A stretch of DNA of 64,000 nt from NCBI RefSeq assembly GCF_027533845.1, contig NZ_JAPZVN010000012.1, positions 1 through 64,000 of the forward strand, written 5' to 3'. This DNA is from Streptomyces sp. RPT161. GTDB lineage: Bacteria > Actinomycetota > Actinomycetes > Streptomycetales > Streptomycetaceae. Shown here one piece after another: positions 9,399-18,413 of the stretch (position 1 is its first letter; every line of letters starts with the position of its first letter). Under the pieces are notes generated by a model. The model made no database searches, was not told the DNA's origin, and was given only the letters and a program-made list of their open reading frames with translations. The position numbers were made by a program, and so were the translations under genes.

Positions 9399-9526
9399 GT
9401 GGTTCCCAAAGTCTTCAAGTGCTCCTGTCGGCTCTCCATGCCGGTGGGTGCGCTTTTGTACCTCCGGTGTTCATTCCGGACGGGGCAATCATCGCGGCGA
9501 CGCGGAGCTCGCAAGGTGCGGGCTCC
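9399..9526 (+). promoter_or_regulatory. cold-shock gene leader elements (box and stem-loop)
   Basis: Two elements in the 5' region of the first csp gene recur in the second. A box GTGGTTCCCAAAGTC lies at 9399-9413. A stem-loop lies at 9504-9526 (GGAGCTCGCA/TGCGGGCTCC, one wobble mismatch), ending 27 nt before the start codon. The second gene has the box at 18280-18293 and the stem-loop at 18365-18387 with almost the same distance to the start. Conserved position suggests control of mRNA stability or translation. This is inference. Confidence 0.5.
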
Positions 9527-9553
9527 GGGCACTGCCCCCGAAGGAGATTCAAT

Positions 9554-9757
9554 ATGGCATCTGGCACCGTGAAGTGGTTCAACGCGGAAAAGGGCTTCGG
9601 CTTTATCGAGCAGGACGGCGGCGGCGCTGACGTCTTCGCCCACTACTCGAACATCGCCACCCAGGGCTTCCGTGAGCTTCAGGAAGGCCAGAAGGTGACC
9701 TTCGACGTCACCCAGGGCCAGAAGGGCCCGCAGGCGGAGAACATCGTTCCCGCCTGA
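9554..9757 (+). CDS. cold-shock protein, CspA family
   Basis: A 67-residue single-domain OB-fold RNA chaperone. RNP1 is KGFGFIEQ and RNP2 is DVFAHYSNI, both intact. It begins [17 protein letters not shown], as in Streptomyces CspA/ScoF proteins. AAGGAG precedes the ATG with good spacing. The long leader and the strong terminator right behind the gene mark a monocistronic unit. It is nearly identical to the protein at 18414-18617, differing mainly around the ATQ/DAQ loop and the C-terminal residues. Confidence 0.95.
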   Translation: MASGTVKWFNAEKGFGFIEQDGGGADVFAHYSNIATQGFRELQEGQKVTFDVTQGQKGPQAENIVPA

Positions 9758-9770
9758 CGCTGACGCGTAC

Positions 9771-9822
9771 AACGTGGCTGGGGCCCGCACCTTTGGGTGC
9801 GGGCCCCAGCCACGTTGCTTTT
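9771..9822 (+). terminator. strong intrinsic terminator after csp
   Basis: A perfect 21-bp inverted repeat (9771-9791 and 9796-9816) with loop TTTG, followed by GCTTTT. It begins 14 nt after the cold-shock stop codon. Confidence 0.9.
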
Positions 9823-10141
9823 GTTGACGTCGAAGTCCCAGAAGGAAGTTCTTGAAGCCGCCGGTGCTGATCAGCAGTTCGTAGCCGGACTCGCTGTCCG
9901 CCCGTTCTCCGCCAGCAGGTTGACTGGTCGTCAGTTCGCCGCGCCGTGCCTCGCGCAGACCTTCAAGGTCGACGACCGTCGCGCGGGTGATCCCGGCGTC
10001 GGTGAAGTCGGCTGTCGGCCTTCGCCGACGTGCACGCGGCACTTCTGAACTGCTTTCGGGGCCGAGGGCGGTGAGACACGCCACCCGCCAACTCCCGGTC
10101 ACATCACGGGAACTGGAGAAGCTTTACCGGTCACCGCCTTG
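9823..10141. other. region upstream of chitinase, no certain gene
   Basis: A minus-strand frame is open here and reads through to 10102, with a somewhat protein-like stretch (DAGITRATVVDLEGLREA). It runs on through the terminator into the csp region and has no clear start, so it is at best a gene remnant. The TTGACT at 10139-10144 may be the -35 box of the chitinase promoter. Confidence 0.3.
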
Positions 10142-10157
10142 ACTGGTCCAGACCAGC
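10142..10157 (+). promoter_or_regulatory. DasR-type operator (dre) at chitinase promoter
   Basis: ACTGGTCCAGACCAGC contains the 12-bp palindrome TGGTCCAGACCA. This matches the TGGTCTAGACCA-type element found upstream of Streptomyces chitinase genes and bound by the GlcNAc-responsive regulator DasR. It lies 63 bp upstream of the GTG start and overlaps a TTGACT -35-like box at 10139-10144. Only one copy is seen. Confidence 0.75.
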
Positions 10158-10219
10158 GCGAGTTGAGTGGTGCGCGCTTGTCGAGCCAGCATCCCCCCAC
10201 GCCGCAAAGGAGTGATCAC

Positions 10220-11125
10220 GTGCTGAAACGGCGCGTCACAGGTTTACTCGCCGCCCTCGCCGTGGCCGCCACCATGGCAGTCGCCCTCCCCGCGTCCGCG
10301 ACCACCGCTTCGGCGGCCCCGCGCCAGGCGCTGAGCTGCGGCAACTACCCCGACTGGGTCGCCGGCAGGCCATACGTCACCGGGGACATCGTCAGATACA
10401 CCAATGGCCAGTACTACCGGGCCAGCCACGACAACCCGGGCTACGACCCCACGATCAGCACCTGGTACTGGGACCCCTACAGTTGCGATTCCGGGCCAGG
10501 TTCTTCGGGATTCGTGGTGAGCGAGGCCCAGTTCAACCAGATGTTCCCCAACCGGAACCCCTTCTATACCTACAGTGGACTGACCGCCGCCCTCAGCGCG
10601 TACCCCGGCTTCGCCACCACTGGCGGCGACACCGTCCGGAAGCAGGAGGCGGCGGCCTTCCTCGCCAACGTCGCCCACGAGACCGGTGGTCTGCAGTACG
10701 TGGTGGAGCAGAACACATCGAACTACTCCCACTACTGCGACTACAGTCAGCCCTACGGCTGTCCGGCCGGGCAGTCCGCCTACTACGGTCGCGGTCCGCT
10801 CCAACTGAGCTGGAACTTCAACTACAAGGCGGCCGGGGACGCCCTCGGCATCGACCTGCTCGACAACCCGTACCTGGTACAGAACGACTCCGCGGTGGCG
10901 TGGAAGACCGCCCTGTGGTTCTGGGACACCCAGAACGGCGCGGGCAGCATGACCGCCCACAACGCCATGGTCAACGGTGCCGGCTTCGGGGAGACCATCC
11001 GTAGCATCAACGGCAGCGTGGAGTGCAACGGCGGCAACCCCGCCGAGGTCCAGGACCGCATCAACTACTACCAGAGCTTCACCCAGATCCTCGGCACCCC
11101 CACCGGCGGCAACCTGGGTTGCTGA
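10220..11125 (+). CDS. secreted GH19 chitinase with chitin-binding domain
   Basis: A 301-residue extracellular endochitinase. Residues 1-35 form a signal peptide (LKRRVTG, hydrophobic core, ASA). Residues about 38-88 are a CBM5/12 chitin-binding module with NYPDWVAGRPYVTGDIV and WYWDP aromatic residues. The rest is a bacterial GH19 catalytic domain: the catalytic Glu lies in NVAHETGG, and YYGRGPLQLSWNFNY and DNPYLVQND are family motifs. GTG 10220 follows AAAGGAG. Regulation is probably by DasR through the upstream palindrome. A strong hairpin follows the gene. Confidence 0.94.
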   Translation: MLKRRVTGLLAALAVAATMAVALPASATTASAAPRQALSCGNYPDWVAGRPYVTGDIVRYTNGQYYRASHDNPGYDPTISTWYWDPYSCDSGPGSSGFVVSEAQFNQMFPNRNPFYTYSGLTAALSAYPGFATTGGDTVRKQEAAAFLANVAHETGGLQYVVEQNTSNYSHYCDYSQPYGCPAGQSAYYGRGPLQLSWNFNYKAAGDALGIDLLDNPYLVQNDSAVAWKTALWFWDTQNGAGSMTAHNAMVNGAGFGETIRSINGSVECNGGNPAEVQDRINYYQSFTQILGTPTGGNLGC

Positions 11126-11153
11126 CCTGGTCTCAGGCGCCCCAAGCCGAGCG

Positions 11154-11188
11154 TGGCCGCTGCCGCACCCCGGGTGCGGCAGCGGCCA
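11154..11188 (+). terminator. hairpin after chitinase
   Basis: A 17-bp perfect inverted repeat (11154-11170 and 11172-11188) beginning 28 nt past the stop codon. No T-tract follows, as is common for Streptomyces terminators. Confidence 0.75.
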
Positions 11189-11334
11189 TGCCCGCACCAA
11201 AGGCCGACGGACAGAGGCAAGACCCAGCGCCGGTTCCGGTGATCAACCACGAAGGCCGGAAGGGATCCCGGACGTCGTGTCCGCGTGGCGCGAGGCGGGG
11301 CTGGTTCCAGTGCGCCGTCTCGCGCGACTGCCCG

Positions 11335-12090
11335 TCAGAGCCTGCGGCCGAAGAGGTCGAGCAGCGCCGTCCAATGGCGTTCGGCGGCATCAGGGTTGTA
11401 GGCGGCGGTGTCGGCTTGTGTGAAGCCGTGCTGGGCGCCGGTGTAAACCTCGCAAACGTGGCGCACGCCCGCCTCGGTGAGCGCCTTCTCGAAACGGTCG
11501 ATCTGCTCGGGCGGCAACGCGTGGTCCTGGTCGGCATGGCCGAAGTACAACTCGGCTTTGACGCGGTCGGCGAGAAGATGCGGGCTGTCAGGTCCGGTGG
11601 TGGCCAGATTCCCGCCATGGAAACCAGCTGCCGCGGCGACCTGGTCCGGGTAGCTGGCGGCGGTGCGCAGGGCCAGGGCCGCGCCCATGCAGTAGCCGGT
11701 GATGCCGACCGGCCCACTCGTGGTCGTGGGGGAGTCGGCCAGCCAGCGCAAGTAGGCCTGGGCATCGCGCATCGCCAGTTCCGGAGTCAGCGACTGCACG
11801 ACCGGCATGATCTGTTGGAAGATCTCCGGGCGCTGGGTCACGTCGATGAAATCGGGCAGGTCGAACAGTGGAGCCCGCCCGTGGCGGTAGAAGACATTGG
11901 GAACCAGGACGGTGTAGCCGGCGGCGGCAAGTCGGTCGGCCATCTGCTTGAGGTTCGGGCGCAGCCCGAAGGCGTCCATGTAGAGCAGGACTGCGGGGTG
12001 CGGGCCGGTGCCGTCGGGATGTGCCAGGTAGGCGTCGGCAGTGCCGTCCGGGGTGGGAACGTCCACGGATGTTCCACGCACAGCGGTCAT
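11335..12090 (-). CDS. dienelactone hydrolase family protein
   Basis: A 251-residue alpha/beta hydrolase. The nucleophile is Cys in GITGYCMGAAL, the signature of dienelactone hydrolases. The acid lies around GHADQDHALPP and the His in GAQHGFTQAD. Such enzymes open dienelactones in aromatic degradation, but many actinobacterial members have unknown substrates. No aromatic-degradation genes are nearby, so the role is open. The gene stands alone and converges with the chitinase. Confidence 0.88.
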   Translation of the reverse strand: MTAVRGTSVDVPTPDGTADAYLAHPDGTGPHPAVLLYMDAFGLRPNLKQMADRLAAAGYTVLVPNVFYRHGRAPLFDLPDFIDVTQRPEIFQQIMPVVQSLTPELAMRDAQAYLRWLADSPTTTSGPVGITGYCMGAALALRTAASYPDQVAAAAGFHGGNLATTGPDSPHLLADRVKAELYFGHADQDHALPPEQIDRFEKALTEAGVRHVCEVYTGAQHGFTQADTAAYNPDAAERHWTALLDLFGRRL

Positions 12091-12620
12091 CTGTGAAATC
12101 CTCTGCTTTCTTCGGAGTGAGTTGGCCGAGATGTCAGAGAAAAGGCTTGGCGATTGTTGTCAGGGCCGAGTTGTGTCCGGTGGTCGATATTAGCGCACCA
12201 CGTAAGCCGGGTGGTGCGGGGTGAGTGGTAACTCTTCGCCCTGGAAACGGTATTGACGAAACATTGGGGATCTGATCAGCGCGATGGCCGCCTTGACGAA
12301 CGGAAAGGAATCTGCTCCGCGCGGTAATTGTGGTCACCGGCGGTTGGCGGCGGTATGGCCACGGCCTCCGGCGAACGAGTTGCCCAGTGGGTTTCGGCCG
12401 CGCGCCGACGGGCGTAGTAGCGGGCCGTTCGTATGCTGTCCGGCCGCAGCGGTAGCCGCGTCACCGGCCTCTGGTATGGCCGCGAAGCGGTGGTCGGACG
12501 CAAGTCCATCAACCTGGGGCAGCTTGGAGCGCAATTCCGCGGGTGTGTGCTGAAACGCCGTCGGCTATCCGTTGTGGCACAAGGTGGCGCTGTTCAGGGC
12601 TCCGGATCCTCCCGGGCAAT
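12091..12620. other. 530-bp gap without a recognised gene
   Basis: It lies upstream of the hydrolase and downstream of the phosphatase, both on the minus strand. A locally AT-richer part (12160-12320) may hold the hydrolase promoter. Open frames here lack start signals and family features. Confidence 0.35.
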
Positions 12621-14690
12621 TCACCGAGGGGTGCTGACGCGGGCGAGGAGGATGGCGATGTCGTCCTGCGCGGGGCTTGGGGCGAGGCGGTCGATGAGGG
12701 TGTCGGCGAGTTGGTCGAGGGACGGATGGGTACCGCTGAGGAGGTCGAGGAGCTCCTCCAGGCGCTCGTCGAGGTCGTATCCGCGGGCTTCGATGAGCCC
12801 GTCGGTGTACAGGACGAGCACGCTCCCGGGAGTGAGGGGGACCTCGGTGGTCGTGTAGGAGATGCCGCCGATGCCGAGCGGTGCGCCAGGTGGCAGGTCG
12901 ATGAGGCGGGCGGTGCCGTCGGGGGTGATCAGGGCAGGCGGGGGATGTCCGGCCCGCGCGAGCCAGCAGCGGTTGGCCACGGCGTCACATACGCCGTACA
13001 GGCATGTGGCCAGAATGGGGCTGTCGAGGTCCTGCATGGTCTCATCGAGGTGCTGCAGGAGCTGGTCGGGCGGCAGGTCCAGGCGGACGAGGGCACGCAG
13101 GGTGGTGCGCATCCGCCCCATGACGGCGGCGGCCGGGATGCCGTGCCCCATGACGTCACCGATGGCGAGCGCGGCCTTGCCGGGGGTCATGGCGGCCACG
13201 TCGTACCAGTCGCCGCCGACCTCGGCGGCCTCGGAAGCGGGCGTGTAGCGGTGGGCGATCTCGATGCCGCTTGGCGGCTTGAAGCTGCGGGGCAGCATGC
13301 TTCGCTGCAGGGTCAGGGCGATGTCGTGTTCGCGGGCGTAGCGCAGGGCGTTGTCGATCGCGATGGCGGCCTTGGCCGCGATCTCCTCGGCATCGGACAG
13401 CTCGTCCTCCTCGAACGGGCTGGGGTTCTCCGATCGCCAGAAGCCGACCGCACCCACAAGCGTGCGCCGTGAGTACAGCGGGGCGGTGATCTGCGAGTGC
13501 ATGCCGTAGTCCAGCAGCGTGCGGGCCTGGTGGCCGTGACGGACCTGCCACGCGGAGGCGGTACGAAGGTCCGGCACGAAGGTGGCGCTCGCGCCGGCTA
13601 TGTCACGGATTTGCGGCGTGAAGGAGGCGAGAGCGATCTGTGAGCCCACGGGGTCGAGCGGGGGGTCGTCGTGGACCCCGCCCAGGGCGACGCGGCGAGC
13701 ATAGGCGCCGTGGTCCTCCGGCGGTTCGTCGGCGAGCAGGACGGGCAAGGTCAGGTCGACGGTGACGAAGTCGGCGAAGCGGGGGACCGCCACCCGCACG
13801 ATTTCCTGTGCGGTCTGCTCGGCATCGAGTGTCGTGCCGATGGCGATGCTGGCTTCGTACAGCAGTCTGAGGCGCTCGTGAGCGTGGCGTGCCTGCTCAC
13901 GGCTCTCCTCAAGTGAGCTGGCCATGGTGTTGAACGCCGTCCCGAGCTGCTCGATCTCGCCCCTGCCGGTTTCACGCATTCGTACGGCCAGGTCGCCGCC
14001 GGCGAGCCGGGACGCCGCGTCGGCTGCCTTGCGGACCGGCCAGACAACGGCCCGGATCACGTACCCGGCGAACGCCGCGATGAGGAGTATTGAGCCGGTG
14101 AAGCCGATCGACGCCGCGACGACCGCGCCCCGGGCGTCATCGTTGGCCGCGCGTTCACGCGCCGCGATCAGCGCTTCCTGCACCGAGTCGTACTGGCCGA
14201 ACTGCTTCCTGAGCGCGTCGACGCGCCGCTTCCCTTCCAGCGTCGCCGCCACGCCGCGCGCACGGGGATCTCCCCGGCGTGCCGCCGCGACCAGCGGAAT
14301 CGAGTAGTCACGGATCAGGGACTGGCCAGCCTGGCTGATCTGCTGGGCCAGTCTCTTCTGGCCGGGGGTGGTGCTGAGGCGTACGAGTTGCTGTGCCTGG
14401 TCGGTGAACGTCGTCCGGGCGGTCTGCCACGGCTCAAGAAACTGGTTCTGCCCGGTGATGACGAAGCCGCGCTGGCCTGTCTCCAGGTCGACGATGAGCC
14501 CCTCGACCGTCCTCGCCTGAGTGAGTGCGGTATGGGTATGGCGTTCGCTGGCCGTCGACTCGCCGAGGTCGATGATCGACAACAGGAGCAGCATGAAGGC
14601 AAGCCCGATCAGCGCGGCGAGCAACCCACCAGAGACGGCGGTGAGGGGCACCAGCCCCACACGTGCGCGCCTTTTTGGTGGACCTGCCAT
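12621..14690 (-). CDS. membrane-bound SpoIIE/PP2C-type phosphatase with CHASE3-HAMP-GAF
   Basis: A 689-residue signalling protein. Order of parts: transmembrane helix (about 17-40), CHASE3-like extracellular helical domain (about 45-185, with LETGQRGFVITGQNQFLEPW), second helix (about 195-215), HAMP (about 217-270), GAF domain (about 290-450) and a PP2C-type SpoIIE domain (about 480-689). The metal-binding aspartates appear in EVGGDWYDV, IGDVMGHG and SPAQDDIAIL. It should dephosphorylate a partner such as an anti-sigma antagonist in response to an external signal. No HATPase domain is fused, and no sigma-regulator gene is adjacent, so the partner is unknown. Confidence 0.9.
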   Translation of the reverse strand: MAGPPKRRARVGLVPLTAVSGGLLAALIGLAFMLLLLSIIDLGESTASERHTHTALTQARTVEGLIVDLETGQRGFVITGQNQFLEPWQTARTTFTDQAQQLVRLSTTPGQKRLAQQISQAGQSLIRDYSIPLVAAARRGDPRARGVAATLEGKRRVDALRKQFGQYDSVQEALIAARERAANDDARGAVVAASIGFTGSILLIAAFAGYVIRAVVWPVRKAADAASRLAGGDLAVRMRETGRGEIEQLGTAFNTMASSLEESREQARHAHERLRLLYEASIAIGTTLDAEQTAQEIVRVAVPRFADFVTVDLTLPVLLADEPPEDHGAYARRVALGGVHDDPPLDPVGSQIALASFTPQIRDIAGASATFVPDLRTASAWQVRHGHQARTLLDYGMHSQITAPLYSRRTLVGAVGFWRSENPSPFEEDELSDAEEIAAKAAIAIDNALRYAREHDIALTLQRSMLPRSFKPPSGIEIAHRYTPASEAAEVGGDWYDVAAMTPGKAALAIGDVMGHGIPAAAVMGRMRTTLRALVRLDLPPDQLLQHLDETMQDLDSPILATCLYGVCDAVANRCWLARAGHPPPALITPDGTARLIDLPPGAPLGIGGISYTTTEVPLTPGSVLVLYTDGLIEARGYDLDERLEELLDLLSGTHPSLDQLADTLIDRLAPSPAQDDIAILLARVSTPR

Positions 14691-15110
14691 GTGTGTCCCC
14701 TACCGCGCACCAACCGGCGGTCGCGTCATCAGCAGGGCGGTCCCTCGGTGAGGTCCGTCTCCTTGAGTCTATGGTGGGTTCGCCGTACCTGCCTGGGAAC
14801 GCGGCCCCACTGTCGCCGCCAGCCGCGAGCGTCCCTGATCAGGTAGGACGTCGCCGCCCGGGGTGCGGTGGGCCAGCGGCGGCAGGTGTCGTCCGGGCTC
14901 GGGCACGTCCCGGCCGCGCCTGCTCGGTCCAAGTGGTCCTGCCACCGGTCACGGCCGCCAACGGCCCGGCGGATCACACCGCCTCTCGCTGCGGCCCGGA
15001 GCTGGCCGCCCTGCTCGTCGTAGCGCTGCGCAGCGTGCATCGGCCCTGGTGACGGAGATCTGGAACCCGGTGATCGGGTCCTGACTGGGACCCCTTACGC
15101 GGATCCAACC
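14691..15110. other. divergent gap between phosphatase and desaturase
   Basis: About 420 bp with no supported gene. It should contain the phosphatase promoter on the minus strand and, at its right end, the desaturase control region. Confidence 0.4.
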
Positions 15111-15137
15111 TACGTTGCCGTAACCTACGGCGCCGTA
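15111..15137 (+). promoter_or_regulatory. tandem palindromic operator before desaturase
   Basis: Two 12-bp sites on a 15-bp spacing: TACGTTGCCGTA (15111-15122) and the perfect palindrome TACGGCGCCGTA (15126-15137), 30 bp before the GTG start. The form suits a TetR-type repressor of fatty-acid desaturation, but no such regulator is adjacent. The binding protein is inferred. Confidence 0.55.
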
Positions 15138-15166
15138 AGTACTGCTGTCGCCCGTCTGGAGCCGTT

Positions 15167-16129
15167 GTGACCACTGCCGCCGCCCGTCCTCGTACTTCGC
15201 AGAGGTGGAGTGACGTCCAACTGCTGCACGCCCTGGAGGAAGTGGTGGAGACAGAACTCAACCGCCATCTCAGGGTCGCCAAGGAGTGGATGCCCCACGA
15301 GTACGTGCCCTGGAGTGACGGCCGGAACTTCGACGGTGTCTTCGGCGGCGAGGCATGGTCCCCCGAGCAGTCCAGGGTCTCCGACATCAGCCGCATCTCT
15401 CTGGTGGTCAATCTACTGACCGAGGACAACCTCCCCAGTTACCACCACGAGATCGCCACCCTCTTCGGTCGGGACGGCGCCTGGGGGACGTGGGTGCACC
15501 GGTGGACCGCCGAGGAGGGGCGGCACGCCATCGTGATGCGCGACTACCTGCTCACTTCGCGGGCTGTCGACCCTGTCGAGCTTGAACGTCTGCGCATGAA
15601 GCACATGTCGGCGGGCTTCGAGTCGGACAACAGCCACAGCGTGCTTCACTCGGTGACGTACGTGGCCTTCCAGGAGTTGGCCACCCGCATCTCGCACCGC
15701 AACACCGGGCTCCACGCCGGTGACCCGGCGTGCGACAGGATGCTCGCCCGGATCGCCGCCGACGAGAACCTGCACATGGTCTTCTATCGCAATCTGCTGG
15801 CGGCGGCCCTGCTGCTCGCTCCCGACCAGGCGATGCGGGCCATCGCGGACGTGGTCACCGGTTTCAGGATGCCTGGTCACGGGATGCCGGGCTTCGAGCG
15901 GGCAGCGGCCCGGATCGCCATCGGCGGGATATACAACCTGCGCATCCACCACGACGACGTACTGCTGCCGGTGCTGCGCCATCTGAAGGTGCTGGAGGTC
16001 TCCGGGCTCGGCGCGGAGGGATTGCAGGCACAGGACGAGATCGGTCGGTTCATGGGCGGCCTCGATGACCAGGCCAAGCGGTTCGACGAGCGGCGGGCCG
16101 CTCTGCTGGCCCGCCGCCGTAACGCCTGA
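15167..16129 (+). CDS. acyl-ACP desaturase (ferritin-like diiron)
   Basis: A 320-residue soluble acyl-[acyl-carrier-protein] desaturase of the FA_desaturase_2 family. It introduces a double bond into fatty-acyl chains and so adjusts membrane fluidity. Both diiron motifs are present: WTAEEGRHAIVMRDYL and IAADENLHMVFYRNLL, plus the earlier Glu in LLTEDNLPSYHHEI. It begins at GTG 15167. The tandem palindrome 30 bp upstream suggests repression by a TetR-type regulator encoded elsewhere. The electron donor (ferredoxin) is not encoded next to it. Confidence 0.92.
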   Translation: MTTAAARPRTSQRWSDVQLLHALEEVVETELNRHLRVAKEWMPHEYVPWSDGRNFDGVFGGEAWSPEQSRVSDISRISLVVNLLTEDNLPSYHHEIATLFGRDGAWGTWVHRWTAEEGRHAIVMRDYLLTSRAVDPVELERLRMKHMSAGFESDNSHSVLHSVTYVAFQELATRISHRNTGLHAGDPACDRMLARIAADENLHMVFYRNLLAAALLLAPDQAMRAIADVVTGFRMPGHGMPGFERAAARIAIGGIYNLRIHHDDVLLPVLRHLKVLEVSGLGAEGLQAQDEIGRFMGGLDDQAKRFDERRAALLARRRNA

Positions 16130-16160
16130 GCCGCTCGACGGGTGCGGGAGCACCACGGGT

Positions 16161-16184
16161 TCCCACGGCCTTGAGGCCGTGGGA
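16161..16184. repeat. perfect hairpin, possible IS200/IS605-type end
   Basis: TCCCACGGCC/GGCCGTGGGA with loop TTGA, 32 bp after the desaturase stop. Similar hairpins sit at the ends of IS200/IS605 elements in Streptomyces, and sequence beyond it looks like mobile-element debris. It may also serve as the desaturase terminator. Confidence 0.45.
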
Positions 16185-16260
16185 GCTTGAGAACGCGTGA
16201 TCGGACCACGCGGCCGGGTTTCCGCCCGCCACCACCGGGCGCAGGTCCGCAATGCCCGTA

Positions 16261-16560
16261 CTACGCTTCGCCCGCGACAACAGTCGCTGGAGGCACCGAC
16301 GAACCCGGGCCGCACCGGCGCGACTTGGGCACCCGATCGCCGCCTCCACCGTCTGGGAGATTCCGCACGCGGGTGGATCCGAACCTGCCCCTCGGCAGTT
16401 CGGCCCGACTTGGCGCGAGTTCGTGCCCGCGCACGCCATCGGCACGTTCGCCTGCGGCTTGCCGGACATCGACACCATCGGCCTGCAACGCCTGTGCGCC
16501 CTGGCCCTCCTCGAACACGGCATCCGCCGCCCGCACCCAGTCGGCAGTACGGGTGCGCCC
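16261..16560 (+). pseudogene. degenerate integrase-core transposase fragment
   Basis: The plus-strand frame reads RFARDNSRWRHRR, then IAASTVWEI, GPTWREFVPAHAIGTFACG and ALALLEHGIRR. These follow the order of an rve-type (IS3/IS481-like) transposase: the helix-turn-helix linker (SASTVWxIL), GPTWxEFLxxQAxGIxACDF and FIEHGTRR. The catalytic Asp region is altered (ACGLPDIDT) and both ends are missing. No functional protein is expected. Confidence 0.6.
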
Positions 16561-16719
16561 AACCCGCGATCTGCTCCGACTCCGTTCGCCGCCGACGAGG
16601 TGGACGTGGCGCGCTGCGGCGGTCGTGATGCGGGCGGTGGCTCGGCGTCGGCTTGGCCTGATCGGGCGTTCGGCGATCGCGTTCGTCCGAGGAACGCCTT
16701 GGGTGTCCCCGCTGGGCTG

Positions 16720-17092
16720 TCAGGCTCGGGCGGCACCGTCCGCCTGGGGCGCCGGGGTTGCGAGGGCGGTCGGGGCGGCCTTGGTCGCCGGGCGGCTGGT
16801 GGCCAGGAGGAGCACTGTGACGGTCGCCTGGATTCCGATGATCATGGCTTGTGTCACAGGGGCGTTGACACCCAGCAGGACCATCGTCGTGTTGACCGCG
16901 AAGTGCACCGCCATCGACGCGACGACTCCCGCGTTCGTAGGCGTAGGCGGTCAGCATGGCCATCGGGACGGTGCCGACGGCAAAGAGCACGCCGCTCGGG
17001 TTAGGCGGTGTCCCACTGGAGACGCCAAGCAGCTCGGCGATCGAGGCGATCGAGCGAGCGGCACGGCGGCCTCGGCGCCGTTCCGCGAGCAC
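16720..17092 (-). pseudogene. broken CPBP-type membrane protease fragment
   Basis: Two overlapping minus-strand frames join into one C-terminal part of a CPBP intramembrane protease. The first contains GVLFAVGTVPMAMLTAYAYER. After a frameshift near 16941 it continues in another frame as GVVASMAVHFAVNTTMVLLG and NAPVTQAMIIGIQATVTVLL. The catalytic N-terminal region (EExxxR) is absent. The fragment is embedded in transposon debris. Confidence 0.65.
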
Positions 17093-17173
17093 GGCATGAT
17101 CGGCGGACCCGATCCGACGGCTTCCGGCGGCCTCGGGAGCGGGAGTGTCAGACCCTGGCTCTACCGTTCCTTC

Positions 17174-18034
17174 ATGACTCCTGAGATGCGGGACAGGCTA
17201 AGTCCCTTCCGTGCCAAGGCGATTGCACAGGGCATCCCCGCAGACGACGTGGAGCGGTGGTTGGACACCGCTCGCCCCTGCGCGACACTGGCGCAGGAAG
17301 GGGACGGACCGGTCGTCGGCCGGTTCGGCGGCCCCCTGATGCTTCCCGCCGACACCCCCGCTCCCTTCTACCCCTTCGTCGCCTCCATCGATCTCGCGGC
17401 CCTGCCCGACGACGCGACGGACCTCCCCCTGCCTCCGGACGGCCACCTGCTGCTGTTCGCCTTTCCCCAGGACGACGGCGACTTCGCCACCATGGGCGAA
17501 GCGGTGTACGTCCCTGCCGGTGTTGCCGTGGAGGAGCGGGACAAGGATTCCTGGGCCTGGTTCGAGATCGAGGAGTACCGGGAGATAGTCGAGGCGTTTC
17601 CGCGGGGGCAACTGCGGGCGACGCCCAACGTCTCCCTGCCCTACCACTACGCCGTCGAGATCCCCGAGCACCCCTACAGCGAGCCGCTCCCCGGGCACCC
17701 CCGCTCCGAGGAACTGGCCCAGGTGTGGGAGGACACACGGGATGACATCGCCACCTGGGGGCCTCTCCAGATCGGCGGATACGCTTCGGAAGAGGCCGTC
17801 CATCTTGACCCGGTCGAAGGCGTCGTGTGGTGCGCGGTGAAGGCGGCGGAGGCAGGCCATTGGGGTGGGGGCGCAGTGGTGTCAGGTGCCGTCGAGGACT
17901 GGGTGCTGCTCGCCGACTGGGACCCCTGCATCGAGGGCAGGGAGGGCGCCACCGTCCACTGGGTGATCCAACGCGAGGACCTGGCCGCGCGACGCTTCGA
18001 CCGTACGTTCGCCACCGTCTTCTGGAACCCCTGA
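17174..18034 (+). CDS. DUF1963 family protein (YwqG-like)
   Basis: A 286-residue soluble protein with the DUF1963/YwqG pattern: GRFGGPLMLPAD near the N-terminus, PFVASIDLAALP, LLLFAFPQDDGDF, then QIGGYASEEAV and DWVLLADWDP toward the end. The family is widespread but its biochemical role is unknown. ATG 17174 was chosen because family similarity starts shortly after; the open frame upstream to 16187 covers the remnant region. It is not in an obvious operon. Confidence 0.85.
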   Translation: MTPEMRDRLSPFRAKAIAQGIPADDVERWLDTARPCATLAQEGDGPVVGRFGGPLMLPADTPAPFYPFVASIDLAALPDDATDLPLPPDGHLLLFAFPQDDGDFATMGEAVYVPAGVAVEERDKDSWAWFEIEEYREIVEAFPRGQLRATPNVSLPYHYAVEIPEHPYSEPLPGHPRSEELAQVWEDTRDDIATWGPLQIGGYASEEAVHLDPVEGVVWCAVKAAEAGHWGGGAVVSGAVEDWVLLADWDPCIEGREGATVHWVIQREDLAARRFDRTFATVFWNP

Positions 18035-18279
18035 CAGCGGCTCCGCCTGAGCCCGAACACAACGGTTCTCGGCTTGTGGCGGCCCGTGGTAGGCGGTGGT
18101 CATCGGCCTCACCCCAATGGCCCTGCCGGTGCGCGGCTTGCACACACGGTCGCGTAAGCCCGTTGGCCTGCGTTTCCGTCCGTTTCGTCAGGAATCCGTT
18201 GAGGTGACTGGTCGGGATGGCGCCCCGCTTGTCCTGTAGCCGGATGGCTGCGGTGCGTGTAGCGTCGAGGTCAGTAGTC

Positions 18280-18387
18280 GTGGTTCCGAAGTCCCGTTCG
18301 CCCGTGACACGCTCGCGGGCGTTCTTGCTGTTCAGCGCATCTCCGGGCCAAGGCGATCACCTCCGGAACCCGCACAGTGCGGGTTCC
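18280..18387 (+). promoter_or_regulatory. cold-shock gene leader elements (second copy)
   Basis: The box GTGGTTCCGAAGTC lies at 18280-18293. A perfect 11-bp stem-loop GGAACCCGCAC/GTGCGGGTTCC lies at 18365-18387, ending 26 nt before the ATG. Both correspond in order and position to the leader of the csp gene at 9554. Confidence 0.5.
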
Positions 18388-18413
18388 GATACGAGTCCCT
18401 TGAGGAGACAAGC

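Noticed and set aside
9823-10102. Minus-strand frame reading DAGITRATVVDLEGLREA
   Set aside because: It runs through a strong terminator into the csp region and has no start signal. I could not assign a family.
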